A stretch of 64,000 bases of DNA from Actinomycetales bacterium (GCA_017308515.1 JAFKEN010000007.1:62001-126000); one strand, 5' to 3'. Shown: positions 8,133 to 17,202, numbered from the stretch's first letter. Numbers and translations are program-made. The notes: generated by a model not told the origin, from the sequence alone.

Positions 8133-8190
8133 GGATGCGCGTGCGCATCCGTGATCGACGCGGCGGGCTCGCCCGGCACTCCGGGAGTGC
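8133..8190 (+). promoter_or_regulatory. Structured leader of rplY (two palindromes)
   Basis: Two perfect palindromes lie in the leader: GGATGCGC-GT-GCGCATCC (8133-8150) and GCACTCC-G-GGAGTGC (8176-8190). They may form stem-loops for ribosomal-protein autoregulation or rRNA-like binding; no known family was recognised. The rest of the 8092-8268 gap holds only the -10 box and a Shine-Dalgarno. Confidence 0.45.
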
Positions 8191-8268
8191 GCAGGCGTCC
8201 TCACGCGATCCGCGTTCGAGTCGACACCCACCCCGACGACCGGGCCACGAGCCCGAAGGAGCAACGAC

Positions 8269-8913
8269 ATGGCCGACGACAACAAGCTGAGCGCCGAGAA
8301 GCGCACCGAGTTCGGCAAGGGCGCCGCGCGGCGCATCCGCGCCGCGCACAAGATCCCCGCCGTCATCTACGGGCACGGCGCCGACCCGCAGCACGTGACC
8401 CTTCCCGGTCACGAGACCTCGCTGCTGCTGCGCAAGGCGAACGCGCTGCTGACCCTCGACATCGAGGGCGCGGAGCAGCTCGCCCTCGTCAAGGACGTGC
8501 AGAAGGATCCGGTGCGCCAGCTCATCGAGCACATCGACCTCGTCGTCGTGCGCCGCGGCGAGAAGGTCACGGTCGACGTGCCGGTGCACGTCGAGGGCGA
8601 GTCCGCCCCCGGCACGATCGTCGGCACCGACCACACCGCCCTCACCCTCGAGGTCGAGGCCACCCACATCCCCGAGCGCCTCACCGTCTCGGTCGAGGGC
8701 CTCGAGGAGGGCGTGCGCATCCACGCCGGCGACGTGGAGCTGCCCGCCGGCGCGACGCTCGTCACCGACGCCGAGGCGCTCGTCGTCGCGATCAACACCC
8801 CGGCCGCGCCCGTCGAGGACGACGCCGCCGAGGGCGAGGAGTCGGCCGAGGCCGAGGCCGGCGACGCCGCCGAGGAGTCGGCGGAGTCGGGCGAGGGCTC
8901 GAGCGAGGAGTAA
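8269..8913 (+). CDS. rplY: 50S ribosomal protein L25/general stress protein Ctc
   Basis: Binds 5S rRNA in the large subunit. 214 residues, the long CTC form: N-terminal L25 domain (KLSAEKRTEFGKGAARRIRAAHKIPAVIYGHG, about 5-95), TL5-type C-terminal beta domain (about 100-182), then a very acidic low-complexity tail (EDDAAEGEESAEAEAGDAAE..) typical of actinobacterial members. GAAGGAG at 8255-8261 sets the ATG. pth follows 87 nt downstream, the conserved rplY-pth pair. Preceded by a structured leader. Confidence 0.96.
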   Translation: MADDNKLSAEKRTEFGKGAARRIRAAHKIPAVIYGHGADPQHVTLPGHETSLLLRKANALLTLDIEGAEQLALVKDVQKDPVRQLIEHIDLVVVRRGEKVTVDVPVHVEGESAPGTIVGTDHTALTLEVEATHIPERLTVSVEGLEEGVRIHAGDVELPAGATLVTDAEALVVAINTPAAPVEDDAAEGEESAEAEAGDAAEESAESGEGSSEE

Positions 8914-9000
8914 TCCGCCGCGGGATGTGGCCGTCCGCGACCCCGCCCCGCGACCGGAGCGGGCCGCGCGGCGCTCGCGGCAGGACGGGAGGAGACCGGC

Positions 9001-9588
9001 ATGTCCGGCGACACCTGGCTCGTCCTGGGCCTGGGCAACCCCGGCCCGGAGTACGCCGCCCACCGGCACAACGTCGGGTGGATGGCCCTCGACGTGCTCG
9101 CGGAGCGTCTCGGCGCGCGCTTCGGCAGCCACAAGACGCGCGCCCTCGTCGCGGAGGGGCGGCTGCGCCCCGGCGGCCCGAAGCTCGTGCTCGGCAAGCC
9201 GCAGACCTTCATGAATCTGTCGGGGCGGGCGGCGGCCGCGCTCGCCTCGTTCTACTCGCTGCCGCTGGAGCGCATCATCGTCGTGCACGACGAGCTCGAC
9301 ATCCCGTTCGATTCCGTGCGGCTCAAGGTCGGCGGCGGCCCCGGCGGCCACAACGGCGTCAAGGACGTCGCGGCGGCGCTGAAGTCGCCCGACTTCGCCC
9401 GGGTGCGGATCGGCATCGGGCGACCGCCCGGGCGGCAGGATGCCGCCGACTTCGTGCTGCAGCCCTTCAACAAGCAGGAACGCGAGACCCTGCCGAACCT
9501 CCTGGAGGATGCGGCCGACGCCGTCGAGGACGTCATCGAGCGCGGCGTCACCGCGGCCCAGCAGCGCTGGCACGCACCGCGCGCCTGA
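9001..9588 (+). CDS. pth: Peptidyl-tRNA hydrolase
   Basis: Recycles peptidyl-tRNAs released from stalled ribosomes. 195 residues, full length. Seen: GLGNPGPEYAAHRHNVGW (catalytic His23, Asn13 region), KPQTFMNLSG, VVHDELD (Asp97) and KVGGGPGGHNGVKDV. GGAGGAGA just before the ATG is a strong ribosome site. Follows rplY in the usual order; convergent with the MDR gene. Confidence 0.97.
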   Translation: MSGDTWLVLGLGNPGPEYAAHRHNVGWMALDVLAERLGARFGSHKTRALVAEGRLRPGGPKLVLGKPQTFMNLSGRAAAALASFYSLPLERIIVVHDELDIPFDSVRLKVGGGPGGHNGVKDVAAALKSPDFARVRIGIGRPPGRQDAADFVLQPFNKQERETLPNLLEDAADAVEDVIERGVTAAQQRWHAPRA

Positions 9589-9600
9589 CGACGCCGTCGC

Positions 9601-9627
9601 CCGACCGGCGCGGCCGGGCCCGGTCGG
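9601..9627. terminator. Bidirectional terminator between pth and MDR gene
   Basis: CCGACCGG (9601-9608) pairs with CCGGTCGG (9620-9627) around an 11-nt GC-rich loop, in the 55-nt gap between convergent genes. Confidence 0.5.
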
Positions 9628-9643
9628 ACCGCGCGGATGCGGC

Positions 9644-10537
9644 TCAGAGCGTCAGCACGACCTTGCCGACGACGTGCCCGCCGTCGAGCAGGCGGTACGC
9701 CGCGACGACCTCCTCGATCGGGAACTCCGCCGCGATCGGGATCGTGAGCCGGCCGCCGAGGATCGCGTCGGCGAGCGCGGCGATGTGGGCGCGATCCATG
9801 CCGACCCGCCCCACCTCGCCGACGCCGCGGCCCTCGCCCTTCGCGGCGGTCGTGTTGACGCGCTCGGGCGGCACGCCGAGCTCGCGGGCCGCGTCGAGCG
9901 TCTCGGCGCCGTGGTGGTCGAGAACGAGGCTGACACCCTCCGGGGCAGCCGCGCGCACGCGCTCGACGAGCCCCGGTCCGTAGACGATCGGCAGGGCGCC
10001 GAGCCCGCGCAGCAGGGCGTGGTTGGCCTCGCTCGCGGTGCCGAGCACGCGCGCGCCCGCGGCGACCGCGAGCTGCACGGCGACGAGTCCGACCCCGCCG
10101 GCCGCCGCGCTCACGAGCACGGTGTCGCCGGGGCCCGGCGCGTAGGCGGCGATCTCGGCCGCCGCGGTCTGCGCCGCGACCGGGAGGCACGCCGCGATGC
10201 GCGCGTCGAGCTCGGCGGGCACGGGGGCGACCGAGGCGGCGGGCAGCGCGACGCGTTCGGCGAGGATCCCCTCCCCGGTGCCGACGACGCGGTCGCCGAC
10301 CGCGAACGGCCCGCCGGAGTCCGCCGCGAGCACGCGCCCCGCGATCTCGCGCCCGATGCCGGCGGGCAGCGCGGGTGGAGTGCCGTACCGGGCGGCGCGC
10401 CGCTTCGAGTCGGCCGGATTGAGCCCCGCCGCCTCGACGGCGATGAGCACCTCACCGGGGCCGCGGGCGGGCTCGGGCAGCTCGTCGAGCCGGAGCACCT
10501 CGGGGCCGCCGAAGTCGTGGAACCGCACGGCACGCAT
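9644..10537 (-). CDS. Zinc-independent MDR NADPH:quinone oxidoreductase-like protein
   Basis: 297 residues of the medium-chain dehydrogenase superfamily. N-terminal GroES-like domain (MRAVRFHDFGGPEVLRLDELPEPARGPGEVLI; GLNPADSKRR) and nucleotide fold DTVLVSAAAGGVGLVAVQLA. The zinc-binding cysteines and GHE motif of alcohol dehydrogenases are missing, placing it with quinone reductases/enoyl reductases. TAGCGT lies 6 nt before the ATG, so a leaderless mRNA is likely. It sits between pth and mfd as an accessory insertion. Electron acceptor unknown. Confidence 0.88.
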   Translation of the reverse strand: MRAVRFHDFGGPEVLRLDELPEPARGPGEVLIAVEAAGLNPADSKRRAARYGTPPALPAGIGREIAGRVLAADSGGPFAVGDRVVGTGEGILAERVALPAASVAPVPAELDARIAACLPVAAQTAAAEIAAYAPGPGDTVLVSAAAGGVGLVAVQLAVAAGARVLGTASEANHALLRGLGALPIVYGPGLVERVRAAAPEGVSLVLDHHGAETLDAARELGVPPERVNTTAAKGEGRGVGEVGRVGMDRAHIAALADAILGGRLTIPIAAEFPIEEVVAAYRLLDGGHVVGKVVLTL

Positions 10538-10543
10538 GCCTCG

Positions 10544-10549
10544 ACGCTA
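10544..10549 (-). promoter_or_regulatory. -10 box TAGCGT, leaderless start of MDR gene
   Basis: Ends 6 nt before the ATG at 10537. Confidence 0.6.
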
Positions 10550-10651
10550 CGCCGTCGCCGGTCGAGGCGGGGATCGGCGGCGCGGGCCGGGCGGTCGTCG
10601 TGCGGGCCGTCGCCGGGTCGGGCGCGGGCAGCGGGGGTCGGCGGCCCCGCC

Positions 10652-10657
10652 TAGACT
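10652..10657 (+). promoter_or_regulatory. -10 box TAGACT, leaderless start of mfd
   Basis: Six nt (CGACCG) before the GTG at 10664; no ribosome site. The same box-to-start layout occurs at 43198 and 58542. Confidence 0.7.
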
Positions 10658-10663
10658 CGACCG

Positions 10664-13600
10664 GTGGCCGATGCGTCGATTCCGGGGGTGGAGTCTGCGC
10701 TCACCCGGATCCCGGCCCTCGCCCCCGCGCTCGCGGCGGCCGAGCGCGACGCCGACTTCTCCCTCGTCGAGGGGATGCGGGTGCCGCTGCTCGCAGCGCT
10801 GCTCGAGACCCGCGCGCGCCGCGCGGGGGGCCCGCAGGCGGCCCTTGCCATCACGGCGACGAGCCGCGAGTCGGAGGCGGTCGTCGCGGCACTGCGCACT
10901 GCCCTGCCCGGCGCGCGCGTGCTGCCCTTCCCCGCCTGGGAGACCCTGCCGCACGAGCGTCTGAGCCCGAGCCCCGAGACCGTCGGCGCCCGGCTGGCGG
11001 CGCTGCGCGCCGCCGCCGAGTGGGCGGCGACCCCCGCCGCCGAGCGGCCCGGCCATCTCGTGCTCGTCGCGACGGTGCGGGCGGCCCTGCAGCCGCTCGC
11101 GCCGGATCTCGCCGATCTCGAGACGCTCGACCTGCGCGTCGGCGGGCGCGGCTACGACCTCGCCGGCATCGCGGCCCGGCTCGTCGAGCTCGCCTACGCG
11201 CGCGTCGACCTGGTCGGCCGCCGCGGCGAGTTCGCGGTGCGCGGCGGCATCCTCGACGTGTTCCCGCCCGACGCCGAGCACCCGGTGCGCGCCGACTTCT
11301 TCGGCGACGAGCTCGAGCAGTTGCGGCCGTTCTCGGTCGCCGACCAGCGCTCGCTGCCCCAGGTGCTCGAGGCGATCCGGCTCGGGCCCAGTCGCGAGTT
11401 GCTGCTCACCGACGGGGTCCGTTCGCGCGCCCGTCAGCTCGCGGGGGAGTTCCCGACCCTGCAGCAGACGCTGGCGAAGCTCGCCGAGGGCATCCCGCAG
11501 GAGGGCATGGAGTCACTCGCTCCCGCCCTGCTCGAGCGGCTCGTGCCGCTCACCGAGTACCTGCCCGCGGAGGCCGCGATCGCGGTGCTCGGCTCCGAGC
11601 GCGTCGCGACCCGCGCCGTCGACCTCGCCCGCACCAACCGCGAGTTCCTCGACGCGGCCTGGAGCGCCGCGACCGCGGGCGCCGAGGCGCCGATCGACCT
11701 CGACGCGGGCGACTTCCTCACCGTCGCCGGGCTGCGTGCCGCGGCCGGTGGGCGGGCCTGGTGGACGCTCAGTCCCTTCGAGTCCGACCCCGAGGGCGCG
11801 AGCGTGCGGGTGCCGGGCGGCGCGGTGCCCAGCGCGGCCGGGCGCGCCGAGGGGGCGACCGAGCACGTGGCCGAGCTCGCGCGGGCGGGGTGGTCGGTCG
11901 TGATCCGCTCGGCCGGCTCCGGCCTCGTCGAGCGCACGCGCGACGTGCTCGCCGACGCGGGCGTCGACGTGCGCCTCGTCGAGAGCGTGCCCGAGCGGCT
12001 CGAGCCGGGCGTCGTGTACTCGGTGCCCGGCGCGGTCGAGTCGGGCTTCGAGCTGCCCGACGCCCTCGGCGAGGGCCACGGGCTCGCGGTGCTGAGCGAC
12101 GCCGAGTTCTTCGGCCGCGCGGTCGGGGTCGACGCGCGCCGGCCGAAGGGGCTCGCGAGCCGCCGGCGCAACGTCGTCGACCCGCTGCAGCTGAAGCCCG
12201 GCGACCTCGTCGTGCACCGCACCCACGGCATCGGGCGCTTCGTCGAGCTGATCCGCCGTGAGGTCGCCTCCGGCGAGCGGCAGGCCCGCGGTCCGCTCGG
12301 CTCGAAGGCCGCGACCGTGACGCGCGAGTACCTCGTGCTCGAGTACGCCTCCTCCAAGCGCGGCATGCCGGGCGACCGGCTGAGCGTGCCGACCGACCAG
12401 CTCGACCTGCTGAGCCGCTACGTCGGCGGCGAGAACCCGCAGCTGTCGAAGATGGGCGGATCCGACTGGGCCGCCGCGAAGGGGCGCGCCCGCAAGGCGG
12501 TGCGCGACATCGCGGTCGAGCTCGTCAAGCTCTACTCCGCCCGGATGGCCTCGAGGGGCCACGCGTTCGGCCCTGACACCCCGTGGCAGCGCGAGCTCGA
12601 GGAGGCCTTCCCGTTCGTCGAGACCCCCGATCAGCTGCAGGTCATCGACGAGGTCAAGGCCGACATGCAGCGCGAGATCCCGATGGATCGGCTGATCTCG
12701 GGCGACGTCGGCTACGGCAAGACCGAGATCGCGGTGCGCGCCGCGTTCAAGGCCGTGCAAGACGGCACGCAGGTCGCGATCCTCGTGCCGACGACGCTGC
12801 TCGTGCGCCAGCACATGGAGACCTTCGCGGAGCGCTTCGCCGGGTTCCCCGTGCACCTGCGGGCGCTGTCCCGGTTCCAGACCGAGAAGGAGTCGAAGGA
12901 GACCCTCGCGGGGCTCGCCGACGGCACCGTCGACGTCGTCATCGGCACCCACCGGCTGCTGGGCGACGCGGTGCGCTTCAAGAACCTCGGGCTGCTCATC
13001 ATCGACGAGGAGCAGCGCTTCGGCGTCGAGCACAAGGATGCGCTGAAGAAGCTCAAGACCAACGTCGACGTGCTCGCGATGAGCGCGACCCCGATCCCGC
13101 GCACCCTCGAGATGGCGGTCACCGGCATCCGCGAGATGTCGACGCTCGCGACGCCTCCGGAGGCGCGGCTGCCGATCCTGTCCTACGTCGGGCCGTACTC
13201 CGACCAGCAGGTCGCCGCCGCGATCCGGCGCGAGCTGCTGCGCGAGGGCCAGGTCTTCTTCGTGCACAACCGGGTCGCGTCGATCGAGCGCACCGCCGCG
13301 CGGCTGGCGGAACTCGTGCCGGAGGCGCGCATCGGCATTGCGCACGGCAAGCTCGGCGAGGCCGCGCTCGAGCAGGTGATCGTCGACTTCTGGGAGCGGC
13401 GCTTCGACGTGCTCGTGACCACGACGATCATCGAGACCGGCATCGACATCGCCAACGCGAACACCCTGATCATCGATCAGGCCGACAAGTACGGGCTGAG
13501 CCAGCTGCACCAGATCCGCGGCCGGGTCGGGCGCGGCCGCGAGCGCGCCTACGCCTACTTCCTCTACGACCCCGACACGACCCTCACCGAGACCGCGCAG

Positions 13601-14314
13601 GACCGCCTCGAGACGATCGCCGCCCACAACGAGCTCGGCGGCGGCATGCAGATCGCGCTCAAGGACCTCGAGATCCGCGGCGCCGGCAACCTGCTGGGCG
13701 GCGAGCAGTCCGGGCATATCGCGGGCGTCGGGTTCGACCTCTACCTGCGCATGATCGGCGAGGCGGTCGCCGTCTTCCGCGGCGAGGACGCCGAGGGGCC
13801 GACCGAGCTGCGCCTCGAACTGCCGGTGGATGCGCGGATCCCCGAGGACTACATCGCCAGCGAGCGGCTGCGCCTCGAGGCCTACCAGAAGCTGTCCGCC
13901 GCCGCGGCCGGCTCGAGCCCCGACGACGCGGTGGATCTCGTGCTCGACGAGCTCGCCGACCGCTACGGGCCCGTTCCGGAGGAGGTCGCCCGCCTTGCGG
14001 CGGTCACCCGGCTGCGCCGCCGCGCGCAGTCCGCGGGGCTCAGCGACGTCGTCGCGATGGGCGGCAACCTCCGGGTCGCGCCGCTCGAGCCGCCCGACTC
14101 GGTGCAGGTGCGCCTGCAGCGGCTGTTCCCCGGCACGCGGGTCTTCGCCCCCGCGCAGGCGATCAGCGTGCCGCTGCCGAAGGACGTCGACGACGACGAG
14201 GTGGTCGCTTGGGTCGCACGGCTGTTCGACGCGGTGCTGCCGGCGCCGACGGCTCAGTCGACGGGCGGCTCGGCCGGCTCAGCGGGCGGCTCGGCGGGCG
14301 ACGCGACCGGCTGA
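10664..14314 (+). CDS. mfd: Transcription-repair coupling factor Mfd
   Basis: Removes RNA polymerase stalled at DNA lesions and recruits UvrA. 1216 residues, normal size. In order: UvrB-homology module (about 30-350), RNA-polymerase-interacting CarD-like domain starting LKPGDLVVHRTHGIGRFVEL (about 510-580), helicase motor with Walker A GDVGYGKT (680-687) and DEEQ box (781), motif VI region QIRGRVGRGRERAYAYF, and the C-terminal TRCF/D7 domain. GTG start 6 nt after TAGACT. The final 61 bp, coding a GGSAGSAGGSAG-like low-complexity tail, overlap the convergent CPBP gene. Confidence 0.97.
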   Translation: MADASIPGVESALTRIPALAPALAAAERDADFSLVEGMRVPLLAALLETRARRAGGPQAALAITATSRESEAVVAALRTALPGARVLPFPAWETLPHERLSPSPETVGARLAALRAAAEWAATPAAERPGHLVLVATVRAALQPLAPDLADLETLDLRVGGRGYDLAGIAARLVELAYARVDLVGRRGEFAVRGGILDVFPPDAEHPVRADFFGDELEQLRPFSVADQRSLPQVLEAIRLGPSRELLLTDGVRSRARQLAGEFPTLQQTLAKLAEGIPQEGMESLAPALLERLVPLTEYLPAEAAIAVLGSERVATRAVDLARTNREFLDAAWSAATAGAEAPIDLDAGDFLTVAGLRAAAGGRAWWTLSPFESDPEGASVRVPGGAVPSAAGRAEGATEHVAELARAGWSVVIRSAGSGLVERTRDVLADAGVDVRLVESVPERLEPGVVYSVPGAVESGFELPDALGEGHGLAVLSDAEFFGRAVGVDARRPKGLASRRRNVVDPLQLKPGDLVVHRTHGIGRFVELIRREVASGERQARGPLGSKAATVTREYLVLEYASSKRGMPGDRLSVPTDQLDLLSRYVGGENPQLSKMGGSDWAAAKGRARKAVRDIAVELVKLYSARMASRGHAFGPDTPWQRELEEAFPFVETPDQLQVIDEVKADMQREIPMDRLISGDVGYGKTEIAVRAAFKAVQDGTQVAILVPTTLLVRQHMETFAERFAGFPVHLRALSRFQTEKESKETLAGLADGTVDVVIGTHRLLGDAVRFKNLGLLIIDEEQRFGVEHKDALKKLKTNVDVLAMSATPIPRTLEMAVTGIREMSTLATPPEARLPILSYVGPYSDQQVAAAIRRELLREGQVFFVHNRVASIERTAARLAELVPEARIGIAHGKLGEAALEQVIVDFWERRFDVLVTTTIIETGIDIANANTLIIDQADKYGLSQLHQIRGRVGRGRERAYAYFLYDPDTTLTETAQDRLETIAAHNELGGGMQIALKDLEIRGAGNLLGGEQSGHIAGVGFDLYLRMIGEAVAVFRGEDAEGPTELRLELPVDARIPEDYIASERLRLEAYQKLSAAAAGSSPDDAVDLVLDELADRYGPVPEEVARLAAVTRLRRRAQSAGLSDVVAMGGNLRVAPLEPPDSVQVRLQRLFPGTRVFAPAQAISVPLPKDVDDDEVVAWVARLFDAVLPAPTAQSTGGSAGSAGGSAGDATG

Positions 14315-15108
14315 GCCGGGGGCGTGCGGGTCAGCACCGGCCGCGCCAGCTCCTCGCGCTTCAGCACCCCGACCCGCAGCGGCAGCAGCACGAGCGAGCG
14401 CAGGTCGACGAGGGCGTGCAGGGCGATCGGCAGCCAGATCCAGCCCGAGACGACGTAGACCGCGCTGAACACGAGCCCGAGCACCCCGGTCGCGAGCACG
14501 CCGAGCGGGCCCTGGTAGACGTGCATGAGAGCGAACACGACGGCCGCGAGCGCGAAGGCGATCGCGCCGTCGCCGGTCACCCCGAACAGCAGGGCGGGCA
14601 GGCCCAGCCGGAACAGCAGCTCCTCGGAGATCCCGGCGTTGAGCGCGAGACCCGCGCCGTAGGGCAGCTCGCCGCGGGTGCGCGGCAGCAGTGCGCCGAC
14701 GTCGCCGATCGTCGGGATGTCGTCGTGATCCAGCCGGATCAGCAGCACCGGCACGATCAATCCGGCCACGACCGCGATCCCCGCTCCGATCGCGAAGCCG
14801 GAGCCGAACGAGCCGCCGAGCCACTCGCGTGCGGCCGCGACCGGAGGCCACGCCTGCGCGTCGGCGAGCGCCGGGCCGATCCGCGGCCAGCCGCCGACCA
14901 CGGTGACGACGGCGAGGCCGCCGATGACGGCGACGCCCTCGATCAGCCAGCGGCGGTAGGTGCGCTGCCGGGCCGCGGTGGTGCGCAGCCGGCGGAAGCG
15001 CCCGTACTCGCGGCGCTCGCGGGTGACCGCGCGCCAGCCGAGGAAGCCGAGCACGCCCAGCACGAGGGCGAGGTCGGCGAAGGGGAAGGCGGCGTCCATC
15101 GAGTCCAT
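14254..15108 (-). CDS. CPBP-family intramembrane metalloprotease
   Basis: 284 residues with about 7-8 membrane segments. Seen: EELLFR (motif 1, EExxxR), FALMHVYQG (motif 2, FxxxH) and HALVDL (motif 3, HxxxD), the glutamic-type catalytic triad of CAAX-protease/bacteriocin-processing (ABI) proteins. ATG at 15108 chosen; a second ATG three codons on (15099) is possible. The proline-rich C-terminal tail (ASPAEPPAEPAEPPVD) lies antisense to the end of mfd. Substrate unknown. Confidence 0.85.
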   Translation of the reverse strand: MDSMDAAFPFADLALVLGVLGFLGWRAVTRERREYGRFRRLRTTAARQRTYRRWLIEGVAVIGGLAVVTVVGGWPRIGPALADAQAWPPVAAAREWLGGSFGSGFAIGAGIAVVAGLIVPVLLIRLDHDDIPTIGDVGALLPRTRGELPYGAGLALNAGISEELLFRLGLPALLFGVTGDGAIAFALAAVVFALMHVYQGPLGVLATGVLGLVFSAVYVVSGWIWLPIALHALVDLRSLVLLPLRVGVLKREELARPVLTRTPPAQPVASPAEPPAEPAEPPVD

Positions 15109-15234
15109 TCTGCGGGGCGGCGGGCGGGAGCACCGCTCGGACGGTTCCCGGCCGGCGGGAATAGCTGCAGGGCGTGCAGGATTGCACCCGGAGGAGTGCG
15201 TCGCATCCGGCGGCTCCCGGACAGAAGGAGCCGC

Positions 15235-16701
15235 GTGGCGACCACGGAACGCAGAGCCGTCGGGTTCCGCTCGGAGCGGGGCCCGCTGCTGCTGGCCATG
15301 ATGCTGTCGACGGGTCTCGTCGCGATCGACACCACGGTGATCGCGACCGCGGTGCAGTCGATCGTCGCCGACATCGGCGGCTTCACCCAGTTCCCGTGGC
15401 TGTTCTCGGTGTACCTGCTCGCCTCGGCCGTCACGGTGCCGGTGTACGCGAAGCTCGCCGACACGATCGGGCGCAAGCCGATCATGCTGTGGGGGATCGG
15501 GGTCTTCCTGCTCGGCTCGATCCTCGCCTCGCTCGCGTGGGACATGCCCTCGCTCATCGCCTTCCGCGCGATCCAGGGGATCGGCGGCGGCGCGATCCTG
15601 CCGATGGCGATCACGATGGTCGGCGACATCTACACCCTCGAGGAGCGCGCCCGGGTGCAGGGCTACATGGCGAGCGTGTGGGCGATCGCCGCGGTCGTCG
15701 GGCCCACCCTCGGCGGCGTGTTCGCGCAGCTCGACCTGTGGCGCGGCATCTTCCTCATCAACATCCCGCTGTGCCTGCTGGCCGGGTGGATGATCTGGCG
15801 CCGCTTCGAGGAGAAGGTCGAGAAGCGGGCGCACCGCATCGACTACGCGGGGGCGGCGCTGTTCACGGCGGCGCTGACCCTGCTCATCCTCGGCGTGCTG
15901 CAGGGCGGTCACGCCTGGGCGTGGAACTCGGCGCCGAGCATCGGCGTCTTCGCCGGAGGAGCGGTGCTGCTCGTGATCTTCGTGCTCGTCGAACGCCGCG
16001 CGGAGGAACCGCTGCTGCCGTTCTGGGTCTTCACCCACCGGCTGCTGTCGGCGACGAACATCCTCGGCTTCTGCGTCGGGTTCGCGCTCATCGGCCTCAC
16101 CGAGTGGGTGCCGACCTTCCTGCAGGTGACGACCGGGGCCGAGCCGATCATCGCCGGCCTCGCCCTCGGCGCGCTCACGATCGGCTGGCCGGCCGCAGCC
16201 GCGGTCGCGGGGCGCGCGTACCTGCGCTTCGGATTCCGCTCGACCGCGATCTTCGGCGGGGCGATCGTGCTCCTGGGGGCCGCGGGGCTCGCCGCCTCGA
16301 CCCTCGCGCCCTCGATCTGGGTGGTCGCGGTCGTGTGCTTCGTCATCGGGGCCGGGTTCGGCTTCTCGGCGGTCACGAGCCTCGTCGCGGCGCAGTCGAG
16401 CGTCGAGTGGCAGCAGCGCGGGGTCGTCACTGGCACCCAGATGCTGTTCCGCTCCGTCGGTCAGGCGATCGGCGCGGCCGTGCTCGGAGCCGTCGCGAAC
16501 GCGGTCATCTTCGCGCGCGGCGGGCAGGAGCAGGATCCGGCGACCATGATGGGGGCCGCCGGTGCGGTCTTCCTCGGCACGACTGCGATCGCGGCGGTGC
16601 TGCTCATCTCCGCGATCGCGATGCCCCGGGTCGGTCGCCCGAGTCAGGCTCCGGCGTCCCCGCCGACCGGGCCGGTCGACGTCGCCGTCGACGCGGGCTG
16701 A
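15235..16701 (+). CDS. MFS multidrug exporter, DHA2 (EmrB/QacA) type
   Basis: 488 residues, about 14 membrane segments. Seen: LVAIDTTVIATAVQSI (motif D1, LD-T-V-N-VALP type), KLADTIGRKPIMLWG (motif A), FRAIQGIGGGAILPMAITMVGDIY (motif B) and WAIAAVVGPTLGGVFAQ (antiporter motif C, GP-GG). Proton-coupled export of drugs or amphiphiles is likely. AAGGAG at 15225-15230 precedes the GTG. Convergent with ridA across a strong hairpin. Confidence 0.92.
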   Translation: MATTERRAVGFRSERGPLLLAMMLSTGLVAIDTTVIATAVQSIVADIGGFTQFPWLFSVYLLASAVTVPVYAKLADTIGRKPIMLWGIGVFLLGSILASLAWDMPSLIAFRAIQGIGGGAILPMAITMVGDIYTLEERARVQGYMASVWAIAAVVGPTLGGVFAQLDLWRGIFLINIPLCLLAGWMIWRRFEEKVEKRAHRIDYAGAALFTAALTLLILGVLQGGHAWAWNSAPSIGVFAGGAVLLVIFVLVERRAEEPLLPFWVFTHRLLSATNILGFCVGFALIGLTEWVPTFLQVTTGAEPIIAGLALGALTIGWPAAAAVAGRAYLRFGFRSTAIFGGAIVLLGAAGLAASTLAPSIWVVAVVCFVIGAGFGFSAVTSLVAAQSSVEWQQRGVVTGTQMLFRSVGQAIGAAVLGAVANAVIFARGGQEQDPATMMGAAGAVFLGTTAIAAVLLISAIAMPRVGRPSQAPASPPTGPVDVAVDAG

Positions 16702-16731
16702 GTGCGGGTCGGCGTCGGGCGCGTCACCGTC

Positions 16732-16761
16732 GCGAATGCCCGCATTTCTGCGGGCATTCGC
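16732..16761. terminator. Strong bidirectional terminator (MFS / ridA)
   Basis: A perfect 13-bp stem: 16732-16744 pairs with 16749-16761, loop TTTC. A third, unpaired copy of the right arm (GCGGGCATTCGG) lies at 16782-16793, so an alternative hairpin with the left arm is possible. Sits between convergent genes. Confidence 0.85.
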
Positions 16762-16803
16762 CCGCGGGTGCGGGCGTGAGCGCGGGCATTCGGCTGCGGC
16801 GCG

Positions 16804-17202
16804 TCAGCCGTGGCGCCGGGCGGTGACCTCGATCTCGATCTTCATCGCGGGATCCATGAGCGGCACCTGCATCATCGTCGCGGCCGGGCGCACCTCGCCG
16901 AACGCCTCGCGCAGCGCCGGCCAGCACGCCTCGAAGTCGGATCCGTCGGGCAGCAGGTAGTGCACCCGCACGACGTCGGCGAGGCTCGCGTCGGCCTCGG
17001 CGAGCGCGGCGGCGATGTTGCGCAGGGTCTGCGCGCACTGCTCGGCGACGTCGTCGCTCAGGGTCATCGTGGCGTAGTCGTAGCCGGTGGTGCCGGAGAC
17101 GAAGATCCAGTCGCCGTCGACGACGGCGCGCGAGTACGCGATGGTCTCCTCGAAGGGCGAGCCGGAGGAGATGAGGCGGCGGGCGGGGCGGGAGTCGGAC
17201 AC
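16804..17202 (-). CDS. RidA-family enamine/imine deaminase
   Basis: 132 residues, normal RidA length, from the GTG at 17202. Hydrolyses reactive enamines/imines made by PLP enzymes. Seen: SSGSPFEETIAYSRAVVDGDWIFVSGTTG (RidA N-terminal pattern), QTLRNIAAALAEADASLADVVRVHYLL, and C-terminal PAATMMQVPLMDPAMKIEIEVTA, where the substrate-binding Arg of archetypal RidA (usually RxxV) is replaced by A-T-M-M, so it may be a Rid1-7 subfamily without deaminase activity. An upstream ATG at 17295 would add 31 untypical residues and was not used. Confidence 0.88.
   Translation of the reverse strand: MSDSRPARRLISSGSPFEETIAYSRAVVDGDWIFVSGTTGYDYATMTLSDDVAEQCAQTLRNIAAALAEADASLADVVRVHYLLPDGSDFEACWPALREAFGEVRPAATMMQVPLMDPAMKIEIEVTARRHG

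Noticed and set aside
15109-16038. Minus-strand open frame extending the CPBP protease through the MFS gene
   Set aside because: It is the antisense of a clear MFS transporter and reads as low-complexity Glu/Arg/Asp/His; the protease starts at 15108.
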